NCBI GenBank assembly: GCA_009760855.2
Contig: WPIO01000099.1
Location: 629,501-693,500, forward strand
Origin: Cristatella mucedo
Taxonomy: Eukaryota; Bryozoa; Phylactolaemata; Cristatellidae
DNA: 64,000 nt
Reading direction: 5' to 3'
Shown: positions 1-62,920 of the stretch, piece by piece
How the letters are laid out: each line of letters starts with the position of its first letter
Position numbering within the stretch: the first letter of the stretch is position 1
The notes under the pieces: model-generated
The model's input: the letters and a program-made list of their open reading frames with translations, nothing else
What the model was told of the DNA's origin: nothing
Database searches by the model: none
Position numbers and translations under genes: made by a program

Positions 1-57
1 CAGATGCGGTTCGCAGTGGCTTTAAAATTCTATTGCGCACTTAGCTTTTCCGCTTAC

Positions 58-23896
<23,839 letters not shown>

Positions 23897-24060
23897 CGCG
23901 CGACGCTCGCTCGAGACCCACGCGGCCGGGCGCCCAGCAGTAGGACGCGTACGCGTTGAGCGGAAGCACGCGCCACCTAGCGGAAGAATCGCCCGGAGCG
24001 CTTAGTACAAGTTAGCACCGGACATCGCCCGGTGGCGGTGCGCGTGTCTTCTTCTGCTGA

Positions 24061-25402
24061 TACGCGATCATGATGCTTTCAAATTTTCTGCATTGTCTAA
24101 GCACTGTTCGACGTCACTAGTGGGTATACGCGCCAGGCAGGAATTTAGTGTCTCCCCCTCCCCTGCCGGATTTCATCATCCCGTCCAGCCGACCACAACA
24201 GCCGGTGGGGCGTGGCGCTTGCCCGTCCCCCGTCGCATAGGTCGGGTCAGCGGGCGGTTATACCGTCCCGTCGTTCTCTACTGGTCCGGAGGGGCAGGTG
24301 CTGCCCAGCAATCGCAGCCGCAAAGTGCTAAAGTTTATCTCGCCGATGGTGAGTCGCTTCGCTTCACTGACTGGCGACACCGGATCTAGTGCGATTAAAT
24401 GCATCGAGCAGAGAACGAGAAACTCGCAATATATGCGAGGAAGGCGAAATTACTCGGTACGCCGCCTCCTGTGAACTTGGCGCCAACTTGCTGCTCACCC
24501 GCCGGAAATGATGCTCGAAGACAATCTCTCCGCAATCTGCACAGTATAACTTTTTACTTTGGAAACTATTTACCTGCCCCAATGCAGAAAAGCGTCGTTG
24601 AAATAACATTAAAAAACGATCAAGCTGTACTAAACGGGATTGACTTGAGCAGACGATCGCTGCGGCGACGGCCATCCACGCTGACACCGCCGCAGCACAT
24701 TCCGGATGCACGTTCGCTAAACTGCAATGGCTGATATTTAAGTTTTGCAGAGCTCCAGCAATAGAGCCGCGAAGACGCCCGCGACTTTGTAAACATTGTG
24801 TGTTGCCATTATTGAAAGACATAACCTGTACATAGATCTAGATGCCCAGGCGGTAATCCGCGGTGCTTCGTGGTTTAAATCGGGTAGCTGCAATGCGGAA
24901 TAAAAAAATTACTTGAAAATAGATTGTATAGAAATTGGCAAATGCAACATTGTTTGATGAAATAGTTTCGTAATTTTTTTCTAGTCCATCGCATTGTAGC
25001 AGTGGTGACATTTTTTCAGTGCGTTCTGCATAGCGAGACGCTGAGATTGCACGCCGTTAATTCCTCGGGTCAAGCAATTTGCTACTGGACCAAAATCAAT
25101 GATTAACTCGACTTCGCGTCCAGTCTTCGGTCAATTGGATTTTTGCACTGTTTTGAATTTTTTGAGCTTTCGAAACGCGATGCAAACCAGCTTGGTCTTC
25201 GATATCTTATTGCTATCGCGCTTGACGGAAGTCTCGCTTTCGTTTCCCTAACTTATACTACGAGGGTCTGCCTCGGGTGTTGGAGGAAATAGCGGCGGTT
25301 TACTTAAACATGGGCGTGCTATATCAGCCAGATTATGACCGCCAAGATATTATTCATGGTTTCTGAATTATACTGATAAGGAACCGGCTGTGCGTCACAA
25401 GT
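24061..25402. other. Intergenic sequence near the ALDH1L promoter
   Basis: Moderately GC-rich at the left. A strong donor-like GATG|GTGAGTCG lies on the plus strand near 24348, without a supported exon. The rest shows nothing. Confidence 0.35.
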
Positions 25403-25868
25403 TACGCTGACCCAAAGGCCCGCCACGGCTTGGTTCCTCCCTACCTAGCTGAACTGCCGCACCAGTTCCAGCCTCATCCTTTCCTCGGGTCCAATATGGA
25501 CAATAAATTAGCTGTTCCATTCCTCCTCCAGTTAAAAGACCATTGGCGACAGAAGCTTTTGCTCTGCAGATCCTAGATTGTGGAACTTTTTTCCACGATT
25601 CTTACGCAACGACATCTACTCTCCTGCTGCCGACTATGGCACATCCTTTCCAGCCGTCCTAGGCTGCTACTTCCGTGCTACTCAATACATCCAATGCTCT
25701 CCTGACTCTGCTACGTTTCCCATTTTCTCTTTGTTGCGTGAGATGAGGTCTGTTGGCTATTAAATGCGTACCGAAAGCCACGTAGGCTATGAGTGGGCTA
25801 TATAAGACTCTCCTTCGTAACACCCACATAGTCTTTGTGAAGTAACAGACGCAGATACATTACATCAC
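25403..25868 (+). mobile_element. LINE B 3' fragment
   Basis: [33 protein letters not shown], then frame breaks and the family UTR to GCAGATACATTACATCACA. Confidence 0.8.
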
Positions 25869-26237
25869 AATCTACCGGAAGGTGGCATTGAAGCCCACGT
25901 CCAGCAGCCGCTTATAAGTGGAGCTCCCGATTTCGTGCGAAGCAATTAAGCCGTGCTCTGAGCGTCGAGCTACGGTTCGTATACAGCCACTGGGCTGGAC
26001 ACCTGTCATAATTTGTGGCTGCCGAATTTACAGCTCTACATGATCGAAATGGACTTACAATGTCAACGTATCCGCGATCTTCATTGGGGCCGCGCTAGAC
26101 TACCGTGGAAATACCAGCATGTAGGGGTTTCACACATGCAAATCAATGCGTGTCGAGGCACCGTCATCTTCACCTGCATGCGACAGTATCCTTGGCGCGA
26201 ATTTTACTTATTCGTTGTGCGCCGGCTTATATGCATG

Positions 26238-27076
<839 letters not shown>

Positions 27077-27079
27077 TAG

Positions 27080-28440
27080 CCGGTCCGGGGCACCACATCA
27101 AAAGCAAGCGCTCGGTAACACTGAAAGCATTTAGGGCGAGGCTGAGAGAGCAATTTACTGCAGGCTCTACCGCTTTGATGCACGTAGGCTGCCAACTATG
27201 TCGACGAATACACCACCCTGCGAGCTACCGACCGTATGCGACAAACCGAATGAATACTTACGCCCATAATTTAATGCGCTTAATTCACCGTATCCCGCGA
27301 TCCATGCAAACCCACTAAAATTCATAATACTTATGTTGTGTTCTTAGGGCGAAATACCGCTAAGAAATACATATTCGCTCGTAGTAAGTTTTAATGAGTG
27401 GAACAAACAGCGCCTGGCGGTAGCTCCGGAGAGCGCGCGAGTGCGAGTCGTAGGGTGGCGGGCCGGACGTACCGAGGCAGTCACGGTAGTCAGGGACCTT
27501 GAGTGCGTCGGGACGGGGCCACTGCTGCTTAATAGCGGTACCAGGCCAACGCACGGAATGCATCCCAGGCCCGTTCGGGTAGCGCCCGAAGGCTTGAAGA
27601 ACCAGTGCCTGAGGTTGGCCCGTTCGGGCAACGCCCAAAGGCTTCGAGAAACACCACACGTGGCTGTGTGGTAGCTGGCACTGCAACATTCCTCCCTGTT
27701 TGGTAGCTTGGTCGCGACGTTGGTACACATACGTGAGCAATGGCCTTCATATTTCCTCATAGTTGTACATAACTCGGTTACGCAAAGGGTCGAACAGATG
27801 GAGGAATGACGTGCACAGTCGACCAATCCAAGGTCCTTTAGACGGTGGCCTCGATTCAGGTGGAGAGCAGCAGCCGGTACTGCACCATCGTGGGAGCAGT
27901 CGTCATTCTCAGACAGCGATCCTACCCCCGACGCGTTGTCGTCCCCATGCAGAATGGTCCATGCAGAATGGTCCGAATGCAAAATTCGCTCGCGCGCGCG
28001 AAACGTGCCCGCGTGCGTTTCCAGTTAATGCGTTCAGGCCTTTTCGTTCGGTCTACGGAGGTCACTGGGTAATTTAAAAATGGGAATGTTAAATCGCATG
28101 CGAAAAGATCCGAATGTCACCTAGTGCACCGAACGGCAGAACGGCATCCGAGGCCATTGCTATGTCAAGGACACTGAAGGTCCTATATAGCTCCTAAAAA
28201 ATGCGAAGACGCTCGAAAAAAGGGTACACGTGTCAGGAGCAACTTTTTTATTCCGTGTAAGCCACTGGTAGGGAGACGCCGCCGAAATTTAGCACGCATT
28301 CGGAAGGCGCGAGTTTCGAGGACAGGTTCTAGTAATGTTTAGCCGTTACTGTACCCCCCCCCCGCAAACAGAGAGCCCGGTCACCATCGTAACAAGATAT
28401 TTCGTTCTCTATGGACACAATTCAAATTTTGCATTGCTTT
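27080..28440. other. Intergenic sequence, mostly unassigned
   Basis: Contains the 35-bp dyad pair and a CG-rich patch near 27985. Open frames here have no recognisable domain. Confidence 0.35.
27568..27652. repeat. Two copies of a 35-bp GC-rich dyad, period 49
   Basis: GGCCCGTTCGGGTAGCGCCC at 27568 and GGCCCGTTCGGGCAACGCCC at 27617, each followed by AAGGCTT and GA-rich sequence. Each unit has internal symmetry (CCCGTTCGGG). Confidence 0.8.
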
Positions 28441-28474
28441 TATTGTTGTTTTTATGATTATTATTATCAAATAA

Positions 28475-29540
28475 TAACAATAATTATGTATTTGTATTGA
28501 GCCCGCAGATAACTTGATCTCTTTCTAGGCACTTTATAGTGCTGCATAGGAATGGTAGCATGCTCAATAAACAACAGGAATAACATGGTTAGGGCTGACA
28601 TGCACAGGGTCAGCACGTAAGTATGATTAGTGGCTGCATGCACAATGTCGGCGCGCATAAGCACACAAAGGACAAATCACACGGACCCACTAAACGATGT
28701 GATAAACGTTTTAAGCTTCTTTTTAAATGTCAGGAAATGTCGTGACCAGTCGGAAGTGGGTACCAGGCTTTGGGAGCATATGAACTAAAGGCGCGGTCTC
28801 CAAAAGATTTGAGGCACATACTAGGTATAAGTAAACGATTACATTCCGAAAATCGGGAGGTAAGATACTCAGCCAGGTGGAGGAGTAAATCTAATAGGTA
28901 AGCTGGAGCCAAAGAATGAAAGGACCTAAAAGTGAGCGACAAAACCTTGAAGACGATTCGTTGCTTGCTTGGGACCCAGTATAGGTCACAAGAAATGGTG
29001 TGATGTGGCAACTGCGATACTCACGACAGACAGCCTAGCAGCACAGCTTTGCACCAGCTTTGCACCAGCTTTGCACCAGCTTTGCACCAGCTGTGAACCC
29101 TTTACTCCACGGGCCGACAAACCAGCAAACAGTGAGTAACAGAAGTCAAGACGGGATGTCACATATGTACGAACCAATGTAGACGTAGTATCCCTGTTTA
29201 AGCAAGCCCAAATATTAGCAAAAGTATGTATCTGAAATTCGGTAGACTTTATTGTGAAGCTGATTTGGTCGTCTTATGAGAGGTCGCTTTGGAACAGGAC
29301 ACCTGTATTCAGCGAAGATAAAACACGAGATACACTGGCAGAGCCGCTTTTGAGCATTTTTGTCCAATTTCCGAATCGCACCACATTTTCCCTCGACTGG
29401 TAAGTTGGTTTATCATCATTTAATTCGAGAAAGTTTGCAGCCATCCATTCGCGGATGTCATCAATACATGCAACAAAGGAGTTCAGAGAATTCGGCGTGC
29501 TGGAGGGATCAAAGCAAAGATGCAAGTGAGTCAATGAGCA
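28475..29540 (-). mobile_element. LINE A 3' half, antisense
   Basis: Minus strand gives LHLCFDPSS, WMAANFLELNDDKP, LFQSDLS, then APAYLLDLLLH and SFGDRAFSSYAPKAW, then the 3' UTR. Several frame breaks. Holds a local 11-bp tandem repeat at 29046-29095. Confidence 0.82.
29046..29095. repeat. 11-bp tandem repeat inside LINE A
   Basis: AGCTTTGCACC occurs four times in a row, expanding a single LINE segment. Confidence 0.9.
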
Positions 29541-29547
29541 AGCTACC

Positions 29548-29660
29548 ACTAACCATTCGATCATGCTTCTTTACAGCAAATTTAAAGTGCCTGGAAAAGA
29601 TTGAGTTCTCTGATGGTGCTATAACAAATGTATTATTACTATTATTATTATTATCGTAGT
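29548..29660 (+). mobile_element. LINE A 3' end fragment
   Basis: ACCATTCGATCATGC, then GATTGAGTTCTCTGATGG and an ATT tail, sense; abuts the antisense copy on its left. Confidence 0.7.
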
Positions 29661-30670
29661 TTATTTTAAGGAAATATGCCAACATCCAGAATCGAATGTC
29701 TGCAAGGCAAGCATTGAGTTTATCAGTCGCTGCAGCAAATTCCAACGCTTTAACAAATACAAGCTGATTTAACAGCTTCTTTTGTATAGCGTAGAAGAGC
29801 GTTAAAGGCTATTGCCACTGCTTGCAATGACGACGATTGCCCACAGTAGGATTCGAACCCAAAATCTCGCGACCTTGGTCATGCAGTGCAACCGCCTTAC
29901 CTAGTGGGTCATCACGACCCACAATGACAAATACAACTGAATACCGTCAGCATGAAAGTGGTAGCCGACTCCATGCACCCGAATCATTTTTCCCAGAGGT
30001 TGGGTATAAATAGAAAATAGCAATGGACGAACACGAACCATTGAGGGACTCCATAGGTGACCTGTCTGATGGATAACACCTGACCCCCCCCCCGCACGAC
30101 ACGGATTGAACATTATCAGACAAGTACAATTTAAACCACGCCAGTGCTTCGTCGTCTGCCAGACCAATCGTTGTTCTCAATCGTTCAAGCGGGACATCGT
30201 GATCAATGGTGTCGAAGGCAGCTGATAGATCCACCAGCGCTAGGGCAGTGATATTACTGTCATCGATGCTGCATTCGATGTCACTGGTTGCACGGTAAAG
30301 AAAAGTTGCAGTGGAAAGCTGCCGCTTGAAATCCGATTGCATTTTTTCTGAAATTTCGTGTTTTCAATGTGTGCTACGGGCTGCTTAGCGATAATTTTCT
30401 CGGGAATCTTCGACATTAAAGGAAGAGAGGAAACTTCGAGATAGCTTCCAAGGACCAAGGGTGTATGTAATCAAGGCTTTTAAGGTATTTACCTACCCAT
30501 GAATGATTTGAAGGACTTTCTCTATACAATCCCTTTTCCAGAGAAGACTTAAAAATTTCGGTTATGGCTCGACTAAGTTTGTCTGCCAGTGCAGACCACT
30601 GAGATGACAGAGTAAGGTCTTTATGGCTTTGTGGATTTACAGACGGAGATACATTATTTATTACATTACA
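29655..30670. mobile_element. LINE B copy with 5' inversion, interrupted by SINE1
   Basis: Minus-strand RT (LPLMSKIPEKIIAKQ, LVDLSAAFDTIDHD, YHFHADGIQLYLS) is split at 29757-29921 by SINE1, then resumes as KLNACLADI. On the right, 30621-30670 is sense LINE B 3' end (TTTGTGGATTTACAGACGGA). Confidence 0.75.
29757..29921 (-). mobile_element. SINE1 copy inside LINE B
   Basis: Antisense; GATTTAACAGCTTCTTTTGT to CCTTACCTAGTGGGTCATC. Splits the LINE B RT between the QLYLS and KLNACL blocks. Confidence 0.8.
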
Positions 30671-30717
30671 TAGGGTCTTCAGGAGACAAGTTCTTTTTTG
30701 TAATAAGAAGAATGCAC

Positions 30718-31455
30718 TTGATAAAGCGCCCTCAGAGAGAACTCAATCTCTTCCTAGGCGCTTTATATTTGCTGCAAGGGGAAACGCGATTGAATCGCGT
30801 GTGATATCATGCTTGATAAACAACATGAACAACGTGGTTAGGGGTGACATGCACAGGGTCAGCATGTAAGTGCGGTTAGTGGCAGCATGCACAGTGTCAG
30901 CACGCATAAGCACATCAAGGACGAATCAGAGGGACCCACTAAATGCTGTCTTAAATAGGTGTGTTTTTAAATGTGGTCAAGTCAGGGGATGTTCTGGCGC
31001 AAGTCGGGAGGGAGTTCAAGGCTTTGAGAGCATACTAACTAAATGCACGGTCTCCAACGGATTTGAGGTTTGTACGAGGTAGAGGTAAAATGTTGGATTC
31101 CGAAAAGCGGGTGGTACCATGCTTGGCCTGGTGGGGGAGTAGATCTGAGAGATAGGCTGGAGCCAAAGAAAGAAGTGACCTAAAAGTGAGCGACAAAACT
31201 TTGACGAGACTTTTATTAAGGTAGCCGCATCGCATGTCAAAACCTCTTTTAAGAAGGCATACCACATCCAAGTTGGTCCATGCATTTGTGACATCCCGTA
31301 TCGATTCCTGCAACTCACCACTTGGCCTTAAGTTAGTACGTGACGGCGCAATAATTCGCTTGCAGTCGATGTAAAACTCAGCAGCCTGGCTTGTTTGTTG
31401 TGACCGTCGAAATTGCCACACATTACACCACTGCTCACTGACCTGCACTGGCTCC
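30718..31455. mobile_element. LINE A copy with 5' inversion
   Basis: 30718-31205 is antisense 3' UTR plus ORF end (VLSLTFRSLLSLAPAYLSDL). 31225-31455 is sense and encodes the part lying just upstream in the element (LVHAFVTSR, then QPGLFVVTV-like remnants). About 8-10 codons are missing at the inversion point. Confidence 0.75.
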
Positions 31456-31544
31456 TCATAATTTAAATCAAGATTTTATAACTCACCTTTTACCTATCAT
31501 TTCACCGACTGGATCTCTTCATTCTCGTTCTTGGCGTACCTATT

Positions 31545-33050
31545 GGAACTACAGAGGTCCTTGCAAACTATCGCCCAGTTTCCTTTCTTCCTTTCTTGTC
31601 AAAGATTCTTGGAAAAATTGTTGCTAAGCAGCTGGTGTAACTTATTGAAAAGAAGGAAATGTCAGAAGCATTTCAATCAGGGTTCAAGAGGCAGCAATCC
31701 ACTGAAACTGCTCTCCTCCGTGTTAACAATGACATTCTACGTGGCACCATTGATCACGATGTTCTGCTTGAACGATTGAGAACAACGATTGGTCTGGCAG
31801 ACGACGAAGCACTGGCGTGGTTTAAATCGTAGTTGTCTGATAATGTTCAATCCGTGTCATGTGGAGGTCAGGTCTCAAACACGAGAAGGGTCACCTGTGG
31901 AGTCCCTCAAGGGTCTGTACTCGGTTCCTTGCTGTTCTCCATTTATACGCAACCTCTGGGAAAAGTGATTAAGCCCCATGGAATAAGATATCACTTTTAT
32001 GCAGACGATACTCAGTTGTATTTGTCCTTCAAACCGTCGGAATCTGCAGTAGCAACTGAAAAATTGAATGCTTGCCTTGACGATATTCAATCCTGGACGT
32101 CGAAAAATTTCCTGAAATTGAATGACGATAAAACCGAACTGCTGCTTATAGGACACCATAAGCGTGTGGATAGATTAAAGGGCTTTGCTCTTCTAATAGG
32201 TGATGCTGCTGTGCGACCATCACCAAGTGCTCGAAATTTAGGTGTCGTTTACGAAAACTGCCTCAATTTTAAAAGCTTCATTCAGAAGACTACTTCTGCA
32301 GCTAGCCATCACGGCCGATCCCTAATCAAGATTAAGAGCTGTCTTCCACAGTGGCTTGCAAAAAATTTAGGTCACTCCTTAGTTCTGCCTTGGCTTGATT
32401 ATTGCGATTCCCTATTGGCTGGGCTACCAAAAAAAGCGATTAGGCCACTGCAGCTGACTATAAATATGGCAGCAAGGCTAGCCTTCAAGTCCCAGAACTT
32501 TGAGAACGTGTCTCCTCTGCTTAAAGTGCAAAGAAGGATGCCGGTTGACCAACGGATTCAGAGCAAGGTTCTTACGCTGACCCACAAGGCCCGCCACGGC
32601 TTGGCTCCTTCGTACCTAGTTGAACTGCTGCATCAGTTTCAGCCTGTTCGTGCCCTCAGGTTCTGTGTGGACAATAAATTAGCTGTCCCATTCCTCCGCT
32701 TAAAGACAGTTGGCGACAGAAGCTTTAGTTCTGCAGGCCCTAGACTGTGGAACTCGCTTCCACAATTCTTACGCAATGACAACTACTCTCTTGCTGCCGA
32801 CTATGGCTCATTCTTCTCAGCGGTCCTGAGCTGCTATTTCCATGCTACTCACTTCCTCGACTGCTCTCCTGACTCTGCTATGCTTCCCACTTTCTCTTAG
32901 TTCCGTGAGACGAAGTCTGTTGGCTACCGAATGCGTACCGAAAGCCGCTCAGGCTGTGAGTGAACTATACAAAACTCTCCTGCGTAACACCGACATGGTC
33001 TTTATGACTTTGTGGAGTTACAGACTGAGATACATTACATTAATTTACTT
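31545..33050 (+). mobile_element. LINE B, CR1/L2-group RT with 355-codon open frame
   Basis: NYRPVSFLPFLSKILGK at the start, then SGFKRQQSTETALLRVNNDI. There is a deletion of RT motif A (jumps to IDHDVLLERLRTTIG), then [48 protein letters not shown] and a C-terminal [12 protein letters not shown] / [15 protein letters not shown] block, stop at 32900. The UTR ends with GAGATACATTACATTA. A second family, distinct from LINE A. The motif-A loss makes it inactive. Confidence 0.88.
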
Positions 33051-33289
33051 GGTAATCTGGCTAGGCATCGCACCCCCGCTCTTCTGACTCAATCGCTCAA
33101 CCTCGAACCTGTTATGACCACGCGAACCTCCTTAGTTCGGGTAGCCGTGCACCGCTTGCCCTGGGCACAGGCTTGGAGCTGGCAATACGCCGATGATAGC
33201 AGCGACATGTCGCGAAACATTCTGCAAGTAGTGCTAACTATAACCTTATTGCAAAAAAACAATAATAGCTGGTATAATACGGCTGGTAC

Positions 33290-33431
<142 letters not shown>

Positions 33432-33644
33432 ATCGTACACATCGTACGTATATAACCATACATCGCGCTGCTAATAGGCCTTGGTCTATCCTTGCTACCT
33501 CATGAGTGGCTCTCAGTTATAATAATTCAGCTGTCGAGCTCATAGCTCGTAGTCGTGGTTTCAGTTGCCCGAGCTCATATTTCATAATCGTGGTGCATTG
33601 TACAACTGCTAAACTGTGACACTTCTAAAATAAAATAAAGCAAT

Positions 33645-33830
33645 TAATTTGTTTAGTGCTTTGAGATAACTCAATCTGTATCCTGGTGCTTTCCATAAGC
33701 CTCAGGTCTCGAACCCACGACCACGGTCAGTAGAGCCCACGACCACGAACCACGAACCCTCGAACCCACGACCACGAACCACTTGTAGGGCAGGGCGATC
33801 GTCTTACCGTGGGCCACACCTGGGCGGTCC
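33645..33830 (-). mobile_element. Diverged SINE2 with expanded CGAACCCACGACCA motif
   Basis: Antisense tail-like TTTAGTGCTTTGAGATAAC and box B complement GGTCTCGAACCCACGACC, after which a short motif (CGAACCCACGACCACGAACC) recurs to about 33782. Confidence 0.5.
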
Positions 33831-34228
33831 GACCTGCACTAGTTTCCCAAAAAACAGGACAACGACGTGAATGTTCTGTCACTTCTTTTCTGTACCTTCC
33901 TTCAGTCTTTTGTTCTGTCTAAACGTTCGAGGCCGTTCGGTTGGTTAATTGGAGTCGCGAGAACCTTTATTACCCGCCGCGCGGGAGGTTTCACTAGCCG
34001 TCTATGCAGCTGCTGGTGAGCAGGCGCGCGCGGCAGGTGGGGAACATCAGCTGGTGAGGTCAAAGGCGATACCGCCCGCGAAGGCTCCCGGTCTTTACGG
34101 GCCTACTCAGGATCGAGGCCAACCGGAAATGGCATTGTGGGAGTCCCCAACTGGTCAGTGGTAAGGCCTAATGCGCCTACCCTGCTCTAACCTCGATTGC
34201 GTTCGGATTACCCTCTGAGCTCGCGAGG

Positions 34229-59850
<25,622 letters not shown>

Positions 59851-60506
59851 GTAAGCACTGCGGCGACCTAGTTGTTTGTGCCATGACTTGTGATGTAATG
59901 GAGGTGCTGCCTGTGCTAGGAGCAAATGGACGCCATGCAGTTGCATTTGGGTGGCCTCATGGCACAAATGTGCACAGTCCCTTCAAAAAATTGTGGTTTG
60001 CTTGATCGCGTGTCCATAGCTGGAGACGCGCTTGTTTCTTCAATAATCTCATATCCTGATGTGGTAGTCCAGATCGTTTACTGCACCGCCATCGGAGCTA
60101 AGGTTGTACCATCAAGTAATATGATGGCACTGGTGCTTGGCCGAATGTGGCTGTTCTCTTGGTGAGAATTGTCGATCATGTCGAACAATACTGTACATGT
60201 TGACATTAATATACAGTCTGAGTTCAAAATTATCGGCGAGGCCATCTATAATGGCTGCTGGCCCCGTAAATTCTGATTCTGTTTGAAAAAAACTTGGCTG
60301 AAACATGCTTTGATCATGCATTGTATATAAATTAAGTGTATGATGTATTTAAGGAAAGTTTTACTACATGTTTTGTTAATTTAAGAGTTGCGCCACCACG
60401 GTTAGCAATCAAATGTCTTCGACTCCCAGACATAAAGCAAACTAAGCTTTCATAAACATTTGGTATTATCAATGTCCTGGCGTCATTTAAACTTGAAAAG
60501 CAGGTC
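59851..60506. other. ARNT intron after exon 12, unassigned
   Basis: No exon with a matching phase-1 acceptor and similarity to ARNT was found here. 61021-62063 and 62143-62920 are also blank to me. Confidence 0.35.
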
Positions 60507-60598
60507 TTCGGATAATAATAATACATTTATTGTAGTGCCCTCAGAGAACCCAGTCTCTTTCTAGGCACTTTACATTTGCTGAAAAGGAAGCTTGATGT
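60507..60598 (-). mobile_element. LINE A 3' end fragment
   Basis: Antisense AATAATAAT tail, GCCCTCAGAGAACCCAG, TTTCTAGGCACTTTACATTT. Confidence 0.65.
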
Positions 60599-60619
60599 GA
60601 TAAGACTCTCCTGTGTTCC

Positions 60620-61020
60620 GAGCCTGCTATTCTCTTAATCCTGGAGAGGCTTAGTGAGATTCAGATCCACTGAGTTTGACTAGGCCACTCCATTAGCTCA
60701 ATGGGCACTCAACCAAACTCGACTTGTTTTCGAAAAATATCGAAAGTGCTTAGTCGTGTGCCATTGCTTCATTGTCCTATTGGAAAATAAACGTGTGCCG
60801 TGCTTCATTGTCCTATTGGAAAATAAAGTTATCTTCACGAAGCCTCTCATACGACTTGGTACTGCAGCGTTTTTAGAGTAACTCTAAATAGATGCCTTAC
60901 TTCATGATGTATCCGGTGCAATATAGGACACCTGACCTGTCACTGCAAAAGTGTCCCCAGAATGTGATCCTGTTGGCGCCAAATTTCACCATCTTCTGAG
61001 GGCGAGCTTCATCGAAACGT
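60620..61020 (-). mobile_element. Tc1-like transposase fossil with internal duplication
   Basis: Minus-strand frames give RITFWGHFCSD, YCTGYIMK, YERLREDNFIFQ, then stop, DNEARHT. The FIFQ-stop-DNEA segment occurs twice in tandem (about 60765-60830). Several stops; inactive. Lies downstream of ARNT exon 12. Confidence 0.65.
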
Positions 61021-62063
61021 TTACTGGGTGACGACTCCCGTTGTGTGTGCGCATGCAGTTACCGAAAAAATGGGGAATTAACTCTCATCACTCCGTACGA
61101 CTTTGCTCTAGTGTTTGCGGGTCCGGTGCGCTCACGTCCTAGCCCATGGCAAACTAACCACTTTTGTGCTTGGCATATAGAAGTGCTTCTTTTGTGCAGT
61201 TCGAGCAAACGTGCCTTGTTCATCTGGCCAGTGCACAGTTGCATCCATACTGTCTGCTTTGAGTGTTAACCCTCGCAGGGAGGGGGCAACGATGCTTCAA
61301 AACTCGGCTCTTTGTCAGTCTGTGCTCGCCTGTGTAGTCTGTCGGCCTTTTTCGGCTGGGTCTCTTTGCATTACCCATGGTACATGTCGAAGCCTTTTCT
61401 CCGGTTTGTACCTCGCTGCAGTCTTGCAATTTGCATTTCTTTAGCAATTTCCATTTTGGTGTAACGTCCACTTTTGGCCCTTAGTAAAGGCACTCAGCTA
61501 GCTGGCCTTAGGCAAGCCTAATGGTTATAGCGTGAGGATAGAAAACGAGAATAGTCGGTATGTTGTAGCTTGCGTGCTACTGAGCATGCCGGAGTACTGC
61601 CGGAAGCATATAACTGCTATATTTTTCCACGTGCTGTAAAATGTGGAAACCCATAATTTTTAAATGAATTTAAAGGAGCAAAGGCATTTTCTATGATGCC
61701 GTTACTCAGGTATGCACTCTATATGAAGATGCCATCGTGAAAGTTACCATTTCTATTGAGCGAATTCCTACTTTGTTCTCTGGTTTACTTGTTCTCGGTC
61801 GGATGCCTACTGCTCATCGTAAACAAGCGAGGGATTGCCCAAGTTTTTTGCAAGCCATTGTATAACTCTCAGCATGGAGCGCCCCATTTCTGGCATCCTC
61901 TGAGAATCGAATCTCTTGCCAGGCACTTGAAATATGCAAACGTTCAGCTGGCAGCCTCGTTGTGAACTAACCTCAAGCTAAACAACCCGAAGTGGCATTA
62001 CATAATTGTGTATAATTATGTCACGCGGTTCGTTAATTTAAAGTGGCACCACCACTCCTGCTG

Positions 62064-62142
62064 TAATGTAAAGTGCCTCGAAAGAGATTTAGCTCTCTGA
62101 GGGCGCTGTATCAAATGTATTATTGTGATATTATTATTATTA
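62064..62142 (+). mobile_element. LINE A 3' terminal fragment
   Basis: TGTAAAGTGCCTCGAAAGAG, CTCTGAGGGCGCTGTATC, then an ATT tail, sense. Confidence 0.65.
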
Positions 62143-62920
62143 TGCAGTCGAGGTTTGAGCTGCTTCTTGCTCAAACGATCTCAGGTGATGGTCTCTCTCT
62201 TTTCTCTGGTGCGCACGCTTTGCTCGCATTGGTTATGCCACGGCTAAAGCTGGTGCAATAGGCGTTAATGCTCAGAAGCAGGTGCATGTCTATGCCGTCT
62301 CAGTACCCCTAGGGATGTACGTTTCTCGAAGGCCTCGAAGAGTTCAACTTGCGGCCAGCCCCCCCCCCCCGGCGATTCGGGTCTGCGATGTTTCGCAGCT
62401 CACAAACGTCGTCGCCTCACTTTAAGAGCATGCAAAGTTAACCTTGAGGATTCAGCGCATGTACATGCTGTCTCCCCAGCCTCTCCCAGCCTCTCTCGTG
62501 TTATGGATAGTCCATATATACCCTTCCCCACAAACCGGCATGGCACATAATCCAGCGGCAGCTCCATAACTCCGCTAGACCATAGGCATGGCTTGGTCAT
62601 AAGCTGACCACAGTGAATAATATGACCATAAACTCCACCGGCCTATATGCTTATAGCACAAAATCAATCAATCGCATGAGGAGGGAGCCCTGTTTCAATT
62701 AAAAGCCAACCTGGAGAAGGTGAGCACCGGGCAGGGGGGCGACATTTTACTAGGACACTTTTGCAGCAGCTTCTCTGCACATTTTGTCGTGGGACGTGTG
62801 CAGGTGGTGGTGGCGGTACAGGAAGTTTCCCGTTACATCTATCGGATCTACTTCTGTAATTTTTTTATTACCGGCTAATTTGCTCGCACGTGGGGTATAT
62901 TTATATGCGGTATTTTAAGA

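Noticed and set aside
24100-24348. Plus-strand noncoding first exon ending at GATG|GTGAGT
   Set aside because: Good donor sequence but no acceptor partner or homology; a single hexamer is weak evidence.
29046-29095. CRISPR-like or regulatory direct repeat
   Set aside because: It is an 11-bp slippage expansion within a LINE, with no spacers.
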